Shown: positions 25,182 through 33,583 of the stretch, piece by piece
How the letters are laid out: each line of letters starts with the position of its first letter
Position numbering within the stretch: the stretch's first letter is position 1
Source of the DNA: Clostridia bacterium
Lineage (GTDB): Bacteria; Bacillota; Clostridia; Christensenellales; UBA1242
NCBI GenBank assembly: GCA_900753315.1
Contig: CAADYP010000003.1
Coordinates: forward strand, 4,960-68,959
Direction: 5' to 3'
Length of the DNA stretch: 64,000 nt
Made by a program: the position numbers and the translations under genes
Notes under the pieces: model-generated
The model's input: only the letters and a program-made list of their open reading frames with translations
What the model was told of the DNA's origin: nothing
The model's database searches: none

Positions 25182-26060
25182 ATGAAAATTTTGATTTTGA
25201 CAAGTGGTGGAGATGCTCCAGGTATGAATAAATTTATCTGGGAAATCTATAAAAAATTTAAGAAAGAAACATATTATGCACAGGCTGGATTTGCAGGACT
25301 TATCAGTGGGCAAATCTATCCGCTTGCAGATGTGATTGACAAAAAACAGAAAAATTGTGCAGGTGTTGTCACAAAGTCTTCTCGTTGTCCAGAGTTTAAG
25401 TTGGCAAGGTTTTTCAATAAAGGCTTGGCAAATGCAAGATATTTTGATGTAGTGATTATTCTTGGTGGAAATGGTTCGGAGAAAGGGGCAAAACGCCTTT
25501 ATGAACATGGGACAAATACAATTTTTGTGCCAGCTACCATCGACAACGATGTTTTGGATTGTGCTCAAAGTATTGGATTTTCAACTGCCGTCAAAGAAGG
25601 TGTTTATGCGGTCGAAAACTCTATGCCAAGCATAAGGGCTTTCACAAATTCATGCATATTTGAAGTCATGGGCAGAGATTGTGATGCAATTTGCAAAGCA
25701 GTTGCAAAACAAACAAATGCGGATTACGCAGTTTGCACAAAGAAAGATTTGGACATGCAAAAGATGAAAGATATAATTTTAAGAAACTATGTTCAAGGGG
25801 GAAGTTCTTGCATTGTTATAAAAGAAAATTTGATGGAAGCGAAGCGGTTGGCTGACGAACTCAATCAAGAGCTTGGAATAAATATGGTCAAATATCAAAT
25901 TGTGGGAAGAACGCAAAGGGGCGGCCATCCAACAAAAGATGAGTTGAGACTTGCAAAGAGATATGCAATAGAGACCCAAAAGTGTATAAAAACCAAAGTT
26001 TTTGGTGTTAGAATTTTAATTGACGAAAATGGTGAGATTGTTGTTAAAGAATTTGATTAG
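25182..26060 (+). CDS. pfkA: Divergent 6-phosphofructokinase
   Basis: The 292-residue protein belongs to the ATP/PPi-phosphofructokinase family, which makes fructose 1,6-bisphosphate in glycolysis. The nucleotide loop TSGGDAPGMN, the catalytic PATIDND, VMGR and the GRTQRGGHP region are kept. The GGDGS motif reads GGNGS, so the magnesium-linked Asp is Asn. The Gly after MGR is lost, and the protein is about 25 residues short. It lies 16 bases after dnaE. It may be a changed or a weakly active kinase. Confidence 0.85.
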   Translation: MKILILTSGGDAPGMNKFIWEIYKKFKKETYYAQAGFAGLISGQIYPLADVIDKKQKNCAGVVTKSSRCPEFKLARFFNKGLANARYFDVVIILGGNGSEKGAKRLYEHGTNTIFVPATIDNDVLDCAQSIGFSTAVKEGVYAVENSMPSIRAFTNSCIFEVMGRDCDAICKAVAKQTNADYAVCTKKDLDMQKMKDIILRNYVQGGSSCIVIKENLMEAKRLADELNQELGINMVKYQIVGRTQRGGHPTKDELRLAKRYAIETQKCIKTKVFGVRILIDENGEIVVKEFD

Positions 26061-26084
26061 AAATCTTAAATTATTTCAAAAAAC

Positions 26085-26116
26085 AAAAGAGAGCAATTGT
26101 TTGTTCTCTTTTTTAT
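26085..26116 (+). terminator. Terminator after pfkA
   Basis: AAAAGAGAGCAA pairs with TTGTTCTCTTTT (one wobble) around a short loop and ends in T. It may also serve the convergent minus-strand gene. Confidence 0.8.
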
Positions 26117-26185
26117 TTTAAATGATATTTATTACAATTTATTGACACATAGTATTGGCTGAGGAATTTTTTAGAAAAAATTGTT

Positions 26186-26908
26186 TTATTGAGCCAGCAA
26201 TATTTTGCAATAACTTTGTTTAATCAAGGACGAAAATGTTTGTCCTGACGAATCAAAATTTTCTGCTATGAGATTTGATAAAATTTCTTGCACATTTTTT
26301 AGATTTTGTGAAGTTTCTTTCAGTGCAGGTGAAGGGTGATTTTTGAAAAGCGTATCAAAGTTTGATTTTGTTGATACATGGGAAGAAAAAACATTGTTAC
26401 ATTCAAGTTTTGCTTTTGTTTCATCAAAAATTTTTGTATCAAAACTTATTGAAATGTCATAAAGTTTTTTAAAGATTTCAAAGTTTGACTTCAAACAATT
26501 TGTCAACACTGTTTTTTCTTCATTTGAGAAATTTCCTTCAACTTCTTTTTTCGGTGTTTCGATTTTCAAAATTTCTGCAGAAAGACCTGCAGTTTGAAGG
26601 TTCTTTTTTACTTTTTCGGCATCATTTTGATTTTCGTAAACACTTGCCACAAGGTGGTATTTTGAGTCAAACTGAAAGACAAAACCTGCACCATTTTGTT
26701 TTTGCAAATTTTCTTTTTGTTTTTCTACATTGTTTTCCTCCTCACCAGAAAAAGTGGAAATAGCATAAACAGTTTGACTTTCAATCGAGACTGAATTTAT
26801 TGTTTGAAAAGACAAGACTAGAGCGTTTGAGACCAGATAACCACATGAGACACAACAGCACACGCCGACAAGAAAAATTATCGCAGAGAGAAATGAAAAC
26901 TTTTTCAT
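26186..26908 (-). CDS. Membrane-anchored protein with an SPOR-like domain
   Basis: This is a 240-residue protein with one N-terminal membrane segment (FLSAIIFLVGVCCCVSCGYLV, about residues 5-25) and the rest outside. Residues 74-118 (AGFVFQFDSKYHLVASVYEN, DAEKVKKNLQ) look like an SPOR domain, which binds glycan strands lacking stem peptides. The C-terminal half is helical and unknown. It diverges from the patatin gene. A -10 box lies 6 bases upstream of the ATG and there is no Shine-Dalgarno site. A cell-wall role in division or sporulation is inferred. Confidence 0.75.
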   Translation of the reverse strand: MKKFSFLSAIIFLVGVCCCVSCGYLVSNALVLSFQTINSVSIESQTVYAISTFSGEEENNVEKQKENLQKQNGAGFVFQFDSKYHLVASVYENQNDAEKVKKNLQTAGLSAEILKIETPKKEVEGNFSNEEKTVLTNCLKSNFEIFKKLYDISISFDTKIFDETKAKLECNNVFSSHVSTKSNFDTLFKNHPSPALKETSQNLKNVQEILSNLIAENFDSSGQTFSSLIKQSYCKILLAQ

Positions 26909-26914
26909 GTTTTA

Positions 26915-26920
26915 TTTATA
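26915..26920 (-). promoter_or_regulatory. -10 box for the leaderless SPOR-like gene
   Basis: TATAAA on the minus strand ends 6 bases before the ATG at 26908. No Shine-Dalgarno site fits in between. Confidence 0.6.
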
Positions 26921-27014
26921 TTTTGATTATCTTTTTCATATTCTTCAAAATGAGTAAAAATTTCATTAAAATTTTGGACTTTTGGTTAAATTATTTTTAA
27001 TTTGAAAGATTTTT

Positions 27015-27023
27015 TGCTATAAT
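27015..27023 (+). promoter_or_regulatory. Extended -10 box for the leaderless patatin gene
   Basis: TGC-TATAAT (27015-27023) ends 7 bases before the ATG at 27031, so the TSS should fall at the start codon. No clear -35 box is seen, as is usual for extended -10 promoters. Confidence 0.75.
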
Positions 27024-27030
27024 TATTGAC

Positions 27031-27879
27031 ATGAATAGTTTTTTTAATTTTGGAAATAAAAAGCCAAAAATCGGAGTAGCTTTTGGCGGTGGCGGTGCCA
27101 GAGGCATCTCTCATATTGGTGTTTTAAAAGCATTTGAAGAGTTTGGAATTGAGTTTGATTATGTTGCTGGAACAAGTGTTGGAAGTCTTATCGGTGCTGC
27201 ATATGCCAGTGGAATGTCGTGGTCTAAAATGTATGAAATTGCAAAAAAATTGAAAGTCAAAGACATAAAAACAAACAAAATTTTCTTTATGCCATCAAAG
27301 ACAGATGGTCTTGAAAATTTGGTAAAAGAATGTTTTGGAGATATAAACATTGAAGACTTGAAACGACCATTTTCTGCGGTTGCTGTTGACATTAAAACGA
27401 CAAATCAAGTTTGTATAAGTCATGGAAATCTTTCAAAAGCGGTTGCTGGGAGTTGTTGTGTTCCTGGAATTTTTCAACCTGTTGAATTTGGCGACAAACT
27501 TCTTTGTGATGGAGGACTTCAAAATACAATTCCTGCAAACATTCCTAGATATTTTGGCTGTGATTATGTCGTTGCTGTCGACTGTAACAGCACCAGAACT
27601 TATGGCACAGACAGTCCAAAAGTTTTGGATGTTTTGGGTTGTTCAATTAGAATTTTGATGAAAAGTAACGCCATAAAAGGATACATGGATTCTGATGTAA
27701 CTATCGCTTCAGACAACAAGCGTTTCAAATCTACAAAACTTGATGGAATTGATGAGATGTTGGAACAAGGTTACAAAAATGCAATAGACTTGATGCCAGA
27801 AATTATGAAGTTGTTTCAAGGCAAAGCACCAAAGAGAAAGTTTAAAGATTTTGATAAAGACCAAATAGAGTTTATTTAA
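27031..27879 (+). CDS. Patatin-like phospholipase (RssA/YchK type)
   Basis: Patatin proteins are lipid acyl hydrolases with a Ser-Asp dyad. The 282 residues show the oxyanion loop AFGGGGARGISHIGVL (about residues 16-31), the nucleophile elbow GTSVG near residue 48 and the catalytic Asp in CDGG near 160. The PAD region and fold are complete. No signal peptide is present, so it is cytosolic or membrane-associated. It ends 2 bases before the metallo-hydrolase gene. The real substrate is unknown. Confidence 0.9.
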   Translation: MNSFFNFGNKKPKIGVAFGGGGARGISHIGVLKAFEEFGIEFDYVAGTSVGSLIGAAYASGMSWSKMYEIAKKLKVKDIKTNKIFFMPSKTDGLENLVKECFGDINIEDLKRPFSAVAVDIKTTNQVCISHGNLSKAVAGSCCVPGIFQPVEFGDKLLCDGGLQNTIPANIPRYFGCDYVVAVDCNSTRTYGTDSPKVLDVLGCSIRILMKSNAIKGYMDSDVTIASDNKRFKSTKLDGIDEMLEQGYKNAIDLMPEIMKLFQGKAPKRKFKDFDKDQIEFI

Positions 27880-27881
27880 AA

Positions 27882-28988
27882 ATGAAAGGCGAGAAGAAGA
27901 AAATCAACAAAAGAAAAGAGTATGACTTGGTTAAGTTATACTCTATCATTTTGTTTTGTATTTTCAGTGTCGCTGTTTTCTTGAACTATTCGTTTTTGGG
28001 CTATTTATGTGCTGGATTTTCAAAGGTCGAGGACAAAAGTATGCAAGTTTATTTTTTGAATGTTGGGCAGGCTAGTGCAACGATGGTGGTTTTGCCAAAC
28101 AGAGAAACTTTGATTTATGACACAGGGAGCATTGAAAGTAGTAACAATTTTGTAGATTCTGTTGGTTTGATTTTAAGGCAAAACAAATTGTCAAAAATAA
28201 ATCATCTTATTTTGTCACATTCAGATGCTGACCATGTTGGTGGAGTGGTCAAACTTTTGAAAAAATTTGAGATTTTGAATATTTATAGACCAAAGATCAT
28301 GTCTACAAGTGCAAATGAAATTGAAAATACATATGGATATAAAGTTGTCAACAATCCTATTTACAACAATGTAATAACCGCTGTCTATGCCGAACCAAAT
28401 TGTGATGTCAAGTTTGTCGAAAACAGAACCATTGTTTCTTCAATTTTTAGACTTAAAGTTTATGCTGGGAAACTTGATACTTATTCACAAACAAATGCCT
28501 ATTCGCCTTTTGTTTTGATGAGTTTTTATGACAAAAATTTTTTACTTACTGGAGATGCAACTGCTCAAAGAGAGACTGAGTTTATTGAAGAATTTGAAAG
28601 GGAAAATATCAAAATTGATTTTTTGCAAGTTGCACATCACGGTGCGAAGTCAAGCACAACTGCCGAATTTTTGGCAGCGACAAATCCAACTTATGCTTTT
28701 GTAAGTGCTGGCGATGATACACATCCATCACAAGAAGTGGTGAGTAGATTGAAAGATGTTGGCGTGTCAAATATTTATTGCACAAAGACAGACGGAATGA
28801 TTGGTGTAGGTGTGAATGAAGATGGAGTAACAGCAATTTGTGTTATGGCAAACTCTGTTGACCTGCCACTGTTCTATGTTTGTATATCTTTAGTTTTGTT
28901 TGCGATTTTGCAGATACGAGATAAATATCATATAAAAAAACGACAAAATAATTATTTTAAAAACAGATATTATGCAGGAAACTTATGA
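27882..28988 (+). CDS. ComEC-like metallo-beta-lactamase-fold hydrolase
   Basis: This 368-residue protein has one N-terminal membrane helix (about residues 20-45), an extracellular metallo-hydrolase domain and a last helix near 325-345. The domain starts MQVYFLNVGQASATMVVLP and carries HSDADHVGG, GDAT and the HHGAKSS histidine pair, as in the detached hydrolase part of ComEC. Such proteins may cut nucleic acids outside the cell. No channel domain follows. It is co-transcribed with the patatin gene. Confidence 0.85.
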   Translation: MKGEKKKINKRKEYDLVKLYSIILFCIFSVAVFLNYSFLGYLCAGFSKVEDKSMQVYFLNVGQASATMVVLPNRETLIYDTGSIESSNNFVDSVGLILRQNKLSKINHLILSHSDADHVGGVVKLLKKFEILNIYRPKIMSTSANEIENTYGYKVVNNPIYNNVITAVYAEPNCDVKFVENRTIVSSIFRLKVYAGKLDTYSQTNAYSPFVLMSFYDKNFLLTGDATAQRETEFIEEFERENIKIDFLQVAHHGAKSSTTAEFLAATNPTYAFVSAGDDTHPSQEVVSRLKDVGVSNIYCTKTDGMIGVGVNEDGVTAICVMANSVDLPLFYVCISLVLFAILQIRDKYHIKKRQNNYFKNRYYAGNL

Positions 28989-29045
28989 TTTTTTTCATTT
29001 ATTCTTTTACTATTAAGAAAATTGGTTTGTAATATTTCAAGTTTA

Positions 29046-29054
29046 TGATAAAAT
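29046..29054 (+). promoter_or_regulatory. Extended -10 box for the leaderless 29061 gene
   Basis: TGA-TAAAAT (29046-29054) ends 6 bases before the ATG at 29061. No Shine-Dalgarno site is present. Confidence 0.6.
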
Positions 29055-29060
29055 ACACTT

Positions 29061-29537
29061 ATGGAAAGAGTGAATTTCAACAAAATAATAATCGTTTCTC
29101 TTTGTGATGGTTATTCAAAAGAATTGGGGTATAAGTTATCTCAAAATCTTGGCATGATGTTTTGTGACAGCAAAGATTTGATTGAATACGAACTTGTCGA
29201 TATTCGGGCATTGGAAGAATTGTGTTCAAAAGATTATTTGCAAAAAAGCGAAAAGTCTGTCATAAAGCACATCGCTTCATTTGAAAATGTTGTTGTGTCA
29301 ATAAGTTATGATTATCTTGTTCACAACATAAACATATTAAAAAGCAAAAGCCTTATTGTTTTTGTGAAACTTTCAAAGAGATATGTCAAAGAAAATGGTT
29401 CGCCGATTGACTATATTGCTTTTGAAGAACACACAAAAGTTTTGAAAGATTTGGCTGCCACCACAATCGAACTTAAAAAATATGATTTAGATTTTGTGAC
29501 GAACAAAATTGTTGAAACCTTGGGAGGGTTGTTATGA
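29061..29537 (+). CDS. Shikimate-kinase-like protein lacking the P-loop
   Basis: The 158 residues follow the layout of small P-loop kinases of the shikimate kinase type: strand IIIVS, helix, then LGMMFCDSKDLIEYE (like the LG..F.D.D..IE motif), a helix pair, SLIVFVKLSKRYVKE and a C-terminal helix. The P-loop position (residues 13-20) reads SLCDGYSK rather than GxxxxGK(S/T), so ATP binding is unlikely. Its stop overlaps the transketolase start by 4 bases. It may be an inactive regulatory relative; the function is unknown. Confidence 0.6.
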   Translation: MERVNFNKIIIVSLCDGYSKELGYKLSQNLGMMFCDSKDLIEYELVDIRALEELCSKDYLQKSEKSVIKHIASFENVVVSISYDYLVHNINILKSKSLIVFVKLSKRYVKENGSPIDYIAFEEHTKVLKDLAATTIELKKYDLDFVTNKIVETLGGLL

Positions 29538-31504
29538 ACTTAAACCAAAAAGCCTTGAATTATTTGAAGGCATTGTCTGCGGAGACGATTACTAACGCGA
29601 AATCAGGGCACTTGGGCGTTTCGCTTGGTGCTTCTTCTATCCTTTTTGCACTTTTTAAAGACCACTATAACTTTGACGTTTCGGATACTGACTTTTTAAA
29701 CAGAGACCGTCTTGTTATGTCAACTGGGCACGCGAGTGCACTTTATTACAGTTTGCTTTCAATGTTTGGTTTCAATGTGTCATTACAAGACTTAAAAGAA
29801 TTTAGAAAGTTTGGTTCAAAGACACCAGGCCATCCAGAATACAGAACAACAGAAGGTGTTGAAGTTTCAACTGGGCCTTTGGGACAGGGCGTTGCGAATG
29901 CAGTTGGAATGGCTATTGCTGAATCCGTCATGGAAGAAAGATTTAACACTGTTGGGTTTAACATTATAAACAACTACACTTATTGTTTTGTCGGAGATGG
30001 TTGCTTGATGGAAGGCGTGGCGATGGAAGCGGTAAGTTTGGCAGGAAATTTAAACTTAAACAAACTTATCCTTTTGTATGACAGCAACGATGTGACCATT
30101 GATGGATCTCTCAGTCTTTCAAACAGAGAAAATGTTGCAAAGAAATTTGCTGCTATGGGTTGGAATGTTATAAAAGTTGCAAAGGGCAACAGTTATTTTT
30201 GGTGCTCACTTGCAATAAAGCGTGCAAAAAAGAGCAAAAAACCAACCATTATCATCTTCAACACAACGATTGGAATTGGAACACAGAAAGAAGGCACTTC
30301 AGCTGTCCATGGCGCAGTTTTGTCAGAAGAAGAACTTGCAACTTTCAAAGAAAACCTGAATGTTAAAGAAAGTTTCTATATTCCTGGTGATGTGAGAGAA
30401 CTTTGCATGGCAAGCACAAGAAGAGGAAAACTCAACCATGAGAAGTGGAACCAGAATTTGGCAATTTATTCAAGCACACATCCAGAACTTTACAAATCGC
30501 TCATGGCATTTTTTGATAGAAAGAAAATAAACTTTGATAGAATTATGAAAAACATTTCAAAATATGATGGTCAAAGTATGAGAAAAATCAACCATTATGC
30601 ATTGAGCGAACTTGCATATCAATGTCCACAGCTCATTGGTGGAACGGCAGATGTCGGGCCATCAACAATGTCTTGTGTTGACAATGCCGGAAACTTTTCT
30701 GCGGGCTATCGTAGAGGTAAAAATATCCATTTTGGTGTAAGAGAACATGCAATGGCAGGCGTCTGCAACGGAATCGCACTTTATGAAGATTTCATTACAT
30801 TTGATTCAACTTTCTTGGCGTTTTCAAACTATGAAATTCCAGCTATAAGAATGAGAGCAATGATGAAACTTCCAGTTATGTCATTCTTCACACATGATTC
30901 TTTGGCTGTTGGTCAAGATGGACCTTCTCATCAACCTATTGAACAAATTTCTCAACTTCGTTCTATTATTGGAAATACAGTTTATCGTCCATGTGATTAT
31001 AAAGAACTTGTCGCTGGATATTACAACTGTTTGAGAAATTATCTTCCAGTTTCTTTTGCTTTGTCTAGACAAGATATTGCACATATTGAAGGAACTTCTT
31101 ATGATGGTGCTTTGCTTGGCGGTTATTTGCTTGAAAACGCATCTCAAAAACCAGATGTTGTTTTGGTTGCAAGTGGCTCTGAAGTAGAACTTGCTGTCAA
31201 AGTCGCAAAAGAATTACGCAAGAAGTATCAAGTTAATGTTGTATCAATGCCATCTATTGAAATGTTCCAAAAACAACCAGTGGGTTATAAAAACAAAATC
31301 ATTAGCAAAGATGCAAGTTTGGTTTTGGCCATTGAAGCAAGCAATGACACAAAGTGGCTCAAAATTTTGGGTGAACATGGCGAAACATTCGGCGTTGAAG
31401 AATACATGCATAGCGGTGCTGGCGAAGAGGTTATGGCAAAAGCTGGATTCACTGTGAAAAACTTGGTCAAATTTGTTGAAACGAAGTTAAAAATTCAAAA
31501 ATAG
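29534..31504 (+). CDS. tkt: Transketolase
   Basis: Transketolase moves two-carbon units in the pentose phosphate pathway using thiamine diphosphate. The 656 residues carry SGHLGVSLGAS, the TPP motif beginning GDGCLMEGVAMEA near 156, the pyrimidine-binding REHAMAG and FDSTFLAFSNYE, and GPSHQPIEQ in the middle domain, followed by the C-terminal domain. GGGAGG precedes the ATG. It overlaps the kinase-like gene upstream. Ribulose-phosphate epimerase lies elsewhere in this window. Confidence 0.97.
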   Translation: MNLNQKALNYLKALSAETITNAKSGHLGVSLGASSILFALFKDHYNFDVSDTDFLNRDRLVMSTGHASALYYSLLSMFGFNVSLQDLKEFRKFGSKTPGHPEYRTTEGVEVSTGPLGQGVANAVGMAIAESVMEERFNTVGFNIINNYTYCFVGDGCLMEGVAMEAVSLAGNLNLNKLILLYDSNDVTIDGSLSLSNRENVAKKFAAMGWNVIKVAKGNSYFWCSLAIKRAKKSKKPTIIIFNTTIGIGTQKEGTSAVHGAVLSEEELATFKENLNVKESFYIPGDVRELCMASTRRGKLNHEKWNQNLAIYSSTHPELYKSLMAFFDRKKINFDRIMKNISKYDGQSMRKINHYALSELAYQCPQLIGGTADVGPSTMSCVDNAGNFSAGYRRGKNIHFGVREHAMAGVCNGIALYEDFITFDSTFLAFSNYEIPAIRMRAMMKLPVMSFFTHDSLAVGQDGPSHQPIEQISQLRSIIGNTVYRPCDYKELVAGYYNCLRNYLPVSFALSRQDIAHIEGTSYDGALLGGYLLENASQKPDVVLVASGSEVELAVKVAKELRKKYQVNVVSMPSIEMFQKQPVGYKNKIISKDASLVLAIEASNDTKWLKILGEHGETFGVEEYMHSGAGEEVMAKAGFTVKNLVKFVETKLKIQK

Positions 31505-31588
31505 ACATGTTGTGACAAAAAACGATGTTATTTGCATTTAATCATAAATCACACGATTATATAATAGTATATAAAGTGTGAGGAGATT

Positions 31589-32632
31589 ATGTTGAGAAAG
31601 AAAAGTATCGTTTTGAGTGACACGAAAGAAAATTCAAATAAAAAAGCAGTTTTGTCTTTGGAAGAAACAGGGCAAGGTGTCAATGGAATGTTGAGATTAT
31701 ACAACTTTTCAACAGAACTTGATGGCATTTCTTCATTGGGTTTTTATATAAATCAAAAAGTTTATAAAGCGGGGCTTACATACAAGTCCCACATGCTTTA
31801 TGAATTTTTTATTGCCTTAAATGAGATTCCAAGCAAATTTTCTTGTGCGGTGGTAAATTTTAAAAATGCGGAAGCGTTTCCTATTTTGTATGGTTCTAGC
31901 GAAGGGAGTCAAGACGATATTTATGCCAGCATAATCAGCGAGATTGCAAAGGATAGCTCTGCACAAAATGCACAAAAAACTTTGGACAGATTTGGAGTTG
32001 ATTTTGACGCAGAAGAAAAAGAAACCATCGAAGAAGAAATTGACAAAGCGATGTGCAATGAAGACTCTTGCCAAGGGTGTGCAAGTTGTGTTTACAAGAA
32101 ATATTTTTTTGAAAAACATGACCAAACAAAAACAGCGAAAATCGGTGATGAAAAAGAAAACAAAGGCCAAACAATTTTGCAAGGTGAAAATGTTAATTTT
32201 GAAAAAAGTCAAGAAGAAAATGATTTGTTTGAGACAAGAAATGTTGACGAGAATGATAGTGAAACAAATGAAAATACTGCAAATGAAAAACCAATTTTTA
32301 TTGATAAATTGAGACCACAGATTGACAAATTGTTTGCAAACAATCCGCTTGAAGACAATTTGCAAAAACTTATTCCATCATCAAAATGGGTCAAAGTAGA
32401 ATATGAAGAAGATGGTGATTATTTTGTTTTTGGACTTTTGTATGATGAAGATGGCAATGTGAGATATGTTTGTTATGGAGTCCCTGCGGTCTTTGAAGAA
32501 CAACCACCACAAGAATTGTCTGGCTATCCTATGTGGTTGCCACTAAACAAAGAGAATGAGCATGGATTTGGTTATTGGCTGACTTACCAAGATGCAACTA
32601 CTGGAGAGCCAATAAAAGCAATTTTGGATTGA
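31589..32632 (+). CDS. Unknown protein with a four-cysteine cluster
   Basis: I do not recognise this 347-residue protein. Residues 1-150 form an alpha/beta part with GMLRLYNFSTELDGISSLGFY. Near 152-162 is CNEDSCQGCASC (spacing C-x4-C-x2-C-x2-C), which could hold a metal or an Fe-S cluster. A long acidic linker (about 175-235) leads to a C-terminal domain with SKWVKVEYEEDGDYFVFGL and PMWLPLNKENEHGFGYW. It has its own promoter region and an AGGAG site, and is followed after 10 bases by a hydrolase gene. Confidence 0.75.
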   Translation: MLRKKSIVLSDTKENSNKKAVLSLEETGQGVNGMLRLYNFSTELDGISSLGFYINQKVYKAGLTYKSHMLYEFFIALNEIPSKFSCAVVNFKNAEAFPILYGSSEGSQDDIYASIISEIAKDSSAQNAQKTLDRFGVDFDAEEKETIEEEIDKAMCNEDSCQGCASCVYKKYFFEKHDQTKTAKIGDEKENKGQTILQGENVNFEKSQEENDLFETRNVDENDSETNENTANEKPIFIDKLRPQIDKLFANNPLEDNLQKLIPSSKWVKVEYEEDGDYFVFGLLYDEDGNVRYVCYGVPAVFEEQPPQELSGYPMWLPLNKENEHGFGYWLTYQDATTGEPIKAILD

Positions 32633-32642
32633 TGAGGTCTTT

Positions 32643-33578
32643 ATGAAAATTGTCGCTTGGATAACTCTTGGGCTTGTTATCTTTGTTATTGCTGCACTAT
32701 TTTATTATTTGGTTGTGGGTGCCCTTCTTTTTCATCTGGTGTTTGCAAAAAGAAGTTTTTATTGTCGTGCGATGCAAAAAGGGATAAACAAAAAAATCAA
32801 AGACAGCAAAATTGACTTATGCTGGTGGGAGAAAGTCAAGTTTAAAAGAGTCTCAATAAAAAATGCAGAGGGGTTGACATTGGTTGGCAGGTTTTATGAT
32901 GCCAATGCAAAAAAAACCGCTATCGTGGTGCATGGTTTTGGACAAAGTTACAAAGAAATGCAACTTTATTGTAAAATGTTTTATGAGAAAAATTTCAATG
33001 TTTTGGCTGTTGATAATCGAACGCATGGAGAAAGCCAAGGCTCTTTTATTGGATTCGGGTGGCTGGATCGTTTTGATTTGATAGATTGGTGCAATTATGT
33101 CACAAGTCAAGATTCAGAACAAAAGATTGTGCTATTTGGACTGTCTATGGGCGGGACAGCAGTGTGTTGCACAACTGGAGAAAAACTGCCAGATAGCGTT
33201 TGTGCGGCGGTTTCTGACTGTGCTTTTGCCAATGCTGATAAGCAGATTGATTTTTATATAAAAACACACAAAATCTGGCTAAAATTGGCTAAAAAACATC
33301 TTTACAGTTTTTCAAGACGTGTGCATAATTTTGATTTGATGAAAGTTGACGCAACAAAACAAGTAAAATCTTCGAAAGTTCCAATTTTGTATATTCACGG
33401 TGCTGACGATTCGTTTGTCGAACCGAAAAACATGACCCAACTTTACAATGCAACGCCATCAAATTTGCGAGACAGATTTTTAGTGGAAGGGGCAGAGCAT
33501 GGGATGTCTTATCCAATTGCTGGAGTTTTGTATGAGAAAAAAATAAGCGACTTTTTGAAAAGTCGCACATCTTTATAA
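32643..33578 (+). CDS. Membrane-anchored alpha/beta hydrolase
   Basis: This 311-residue protein has an N-terminal membrane helix (about residues 5-33) and then a serine hydrolase fold. The HGFGQ loop lies near 98, the nucleophile elbow GLSMGG near 168, the acid in GADDSFVEP near 257 and the His in EGAEHGMSY near 287. The triad is complete. The family includes FrsA/YheG-like esterases; the substrate is unknown. The last 20 codons contain the terminator of the convergent minus-strand gene. Confidence 0.88.
   Translation: MKIVAWITLGLVIFVIAALFYYLVVGALLFHLVFAKRSFYCRAMQKGINKKIKDSKIDLCWWEKVKFKRVSIKNAEGLTLVGRFYDANAKKTAIVVHGFGQSYKEMQLYCKMFYEKNFNVLAVDNRTHGESQGSFIGFGWLDRFDLIDWCNYVTSQDSEQKIVLFGLSMGGTAVCCTTGEKLPDSVCAAVSDCAFANADKQIDFYIKTHKIWLKLAKKHLYSFSRRVHNFDLMKVDATKQVKSSKVPILYIHGADDSFVEPKNMTQLYNATPSNLRDRFLVEGAEHGMSYPIAGVLYEKKISDFLKSRTSL
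33530..33567 (-). terminator. Minus-strand terminator inside the hydrolase gene
   Basis: GCGACTTT pairs with AAAGTCGC (33547-33566, perfect). On the minus strand it is followed by TTATTTTTTT. It ends the transcript of the 33584-34093 gene inside the coding sequence of the convergent hydrolase. Confidence 0.75.
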
Positions 33579-33583
33579 AATTT

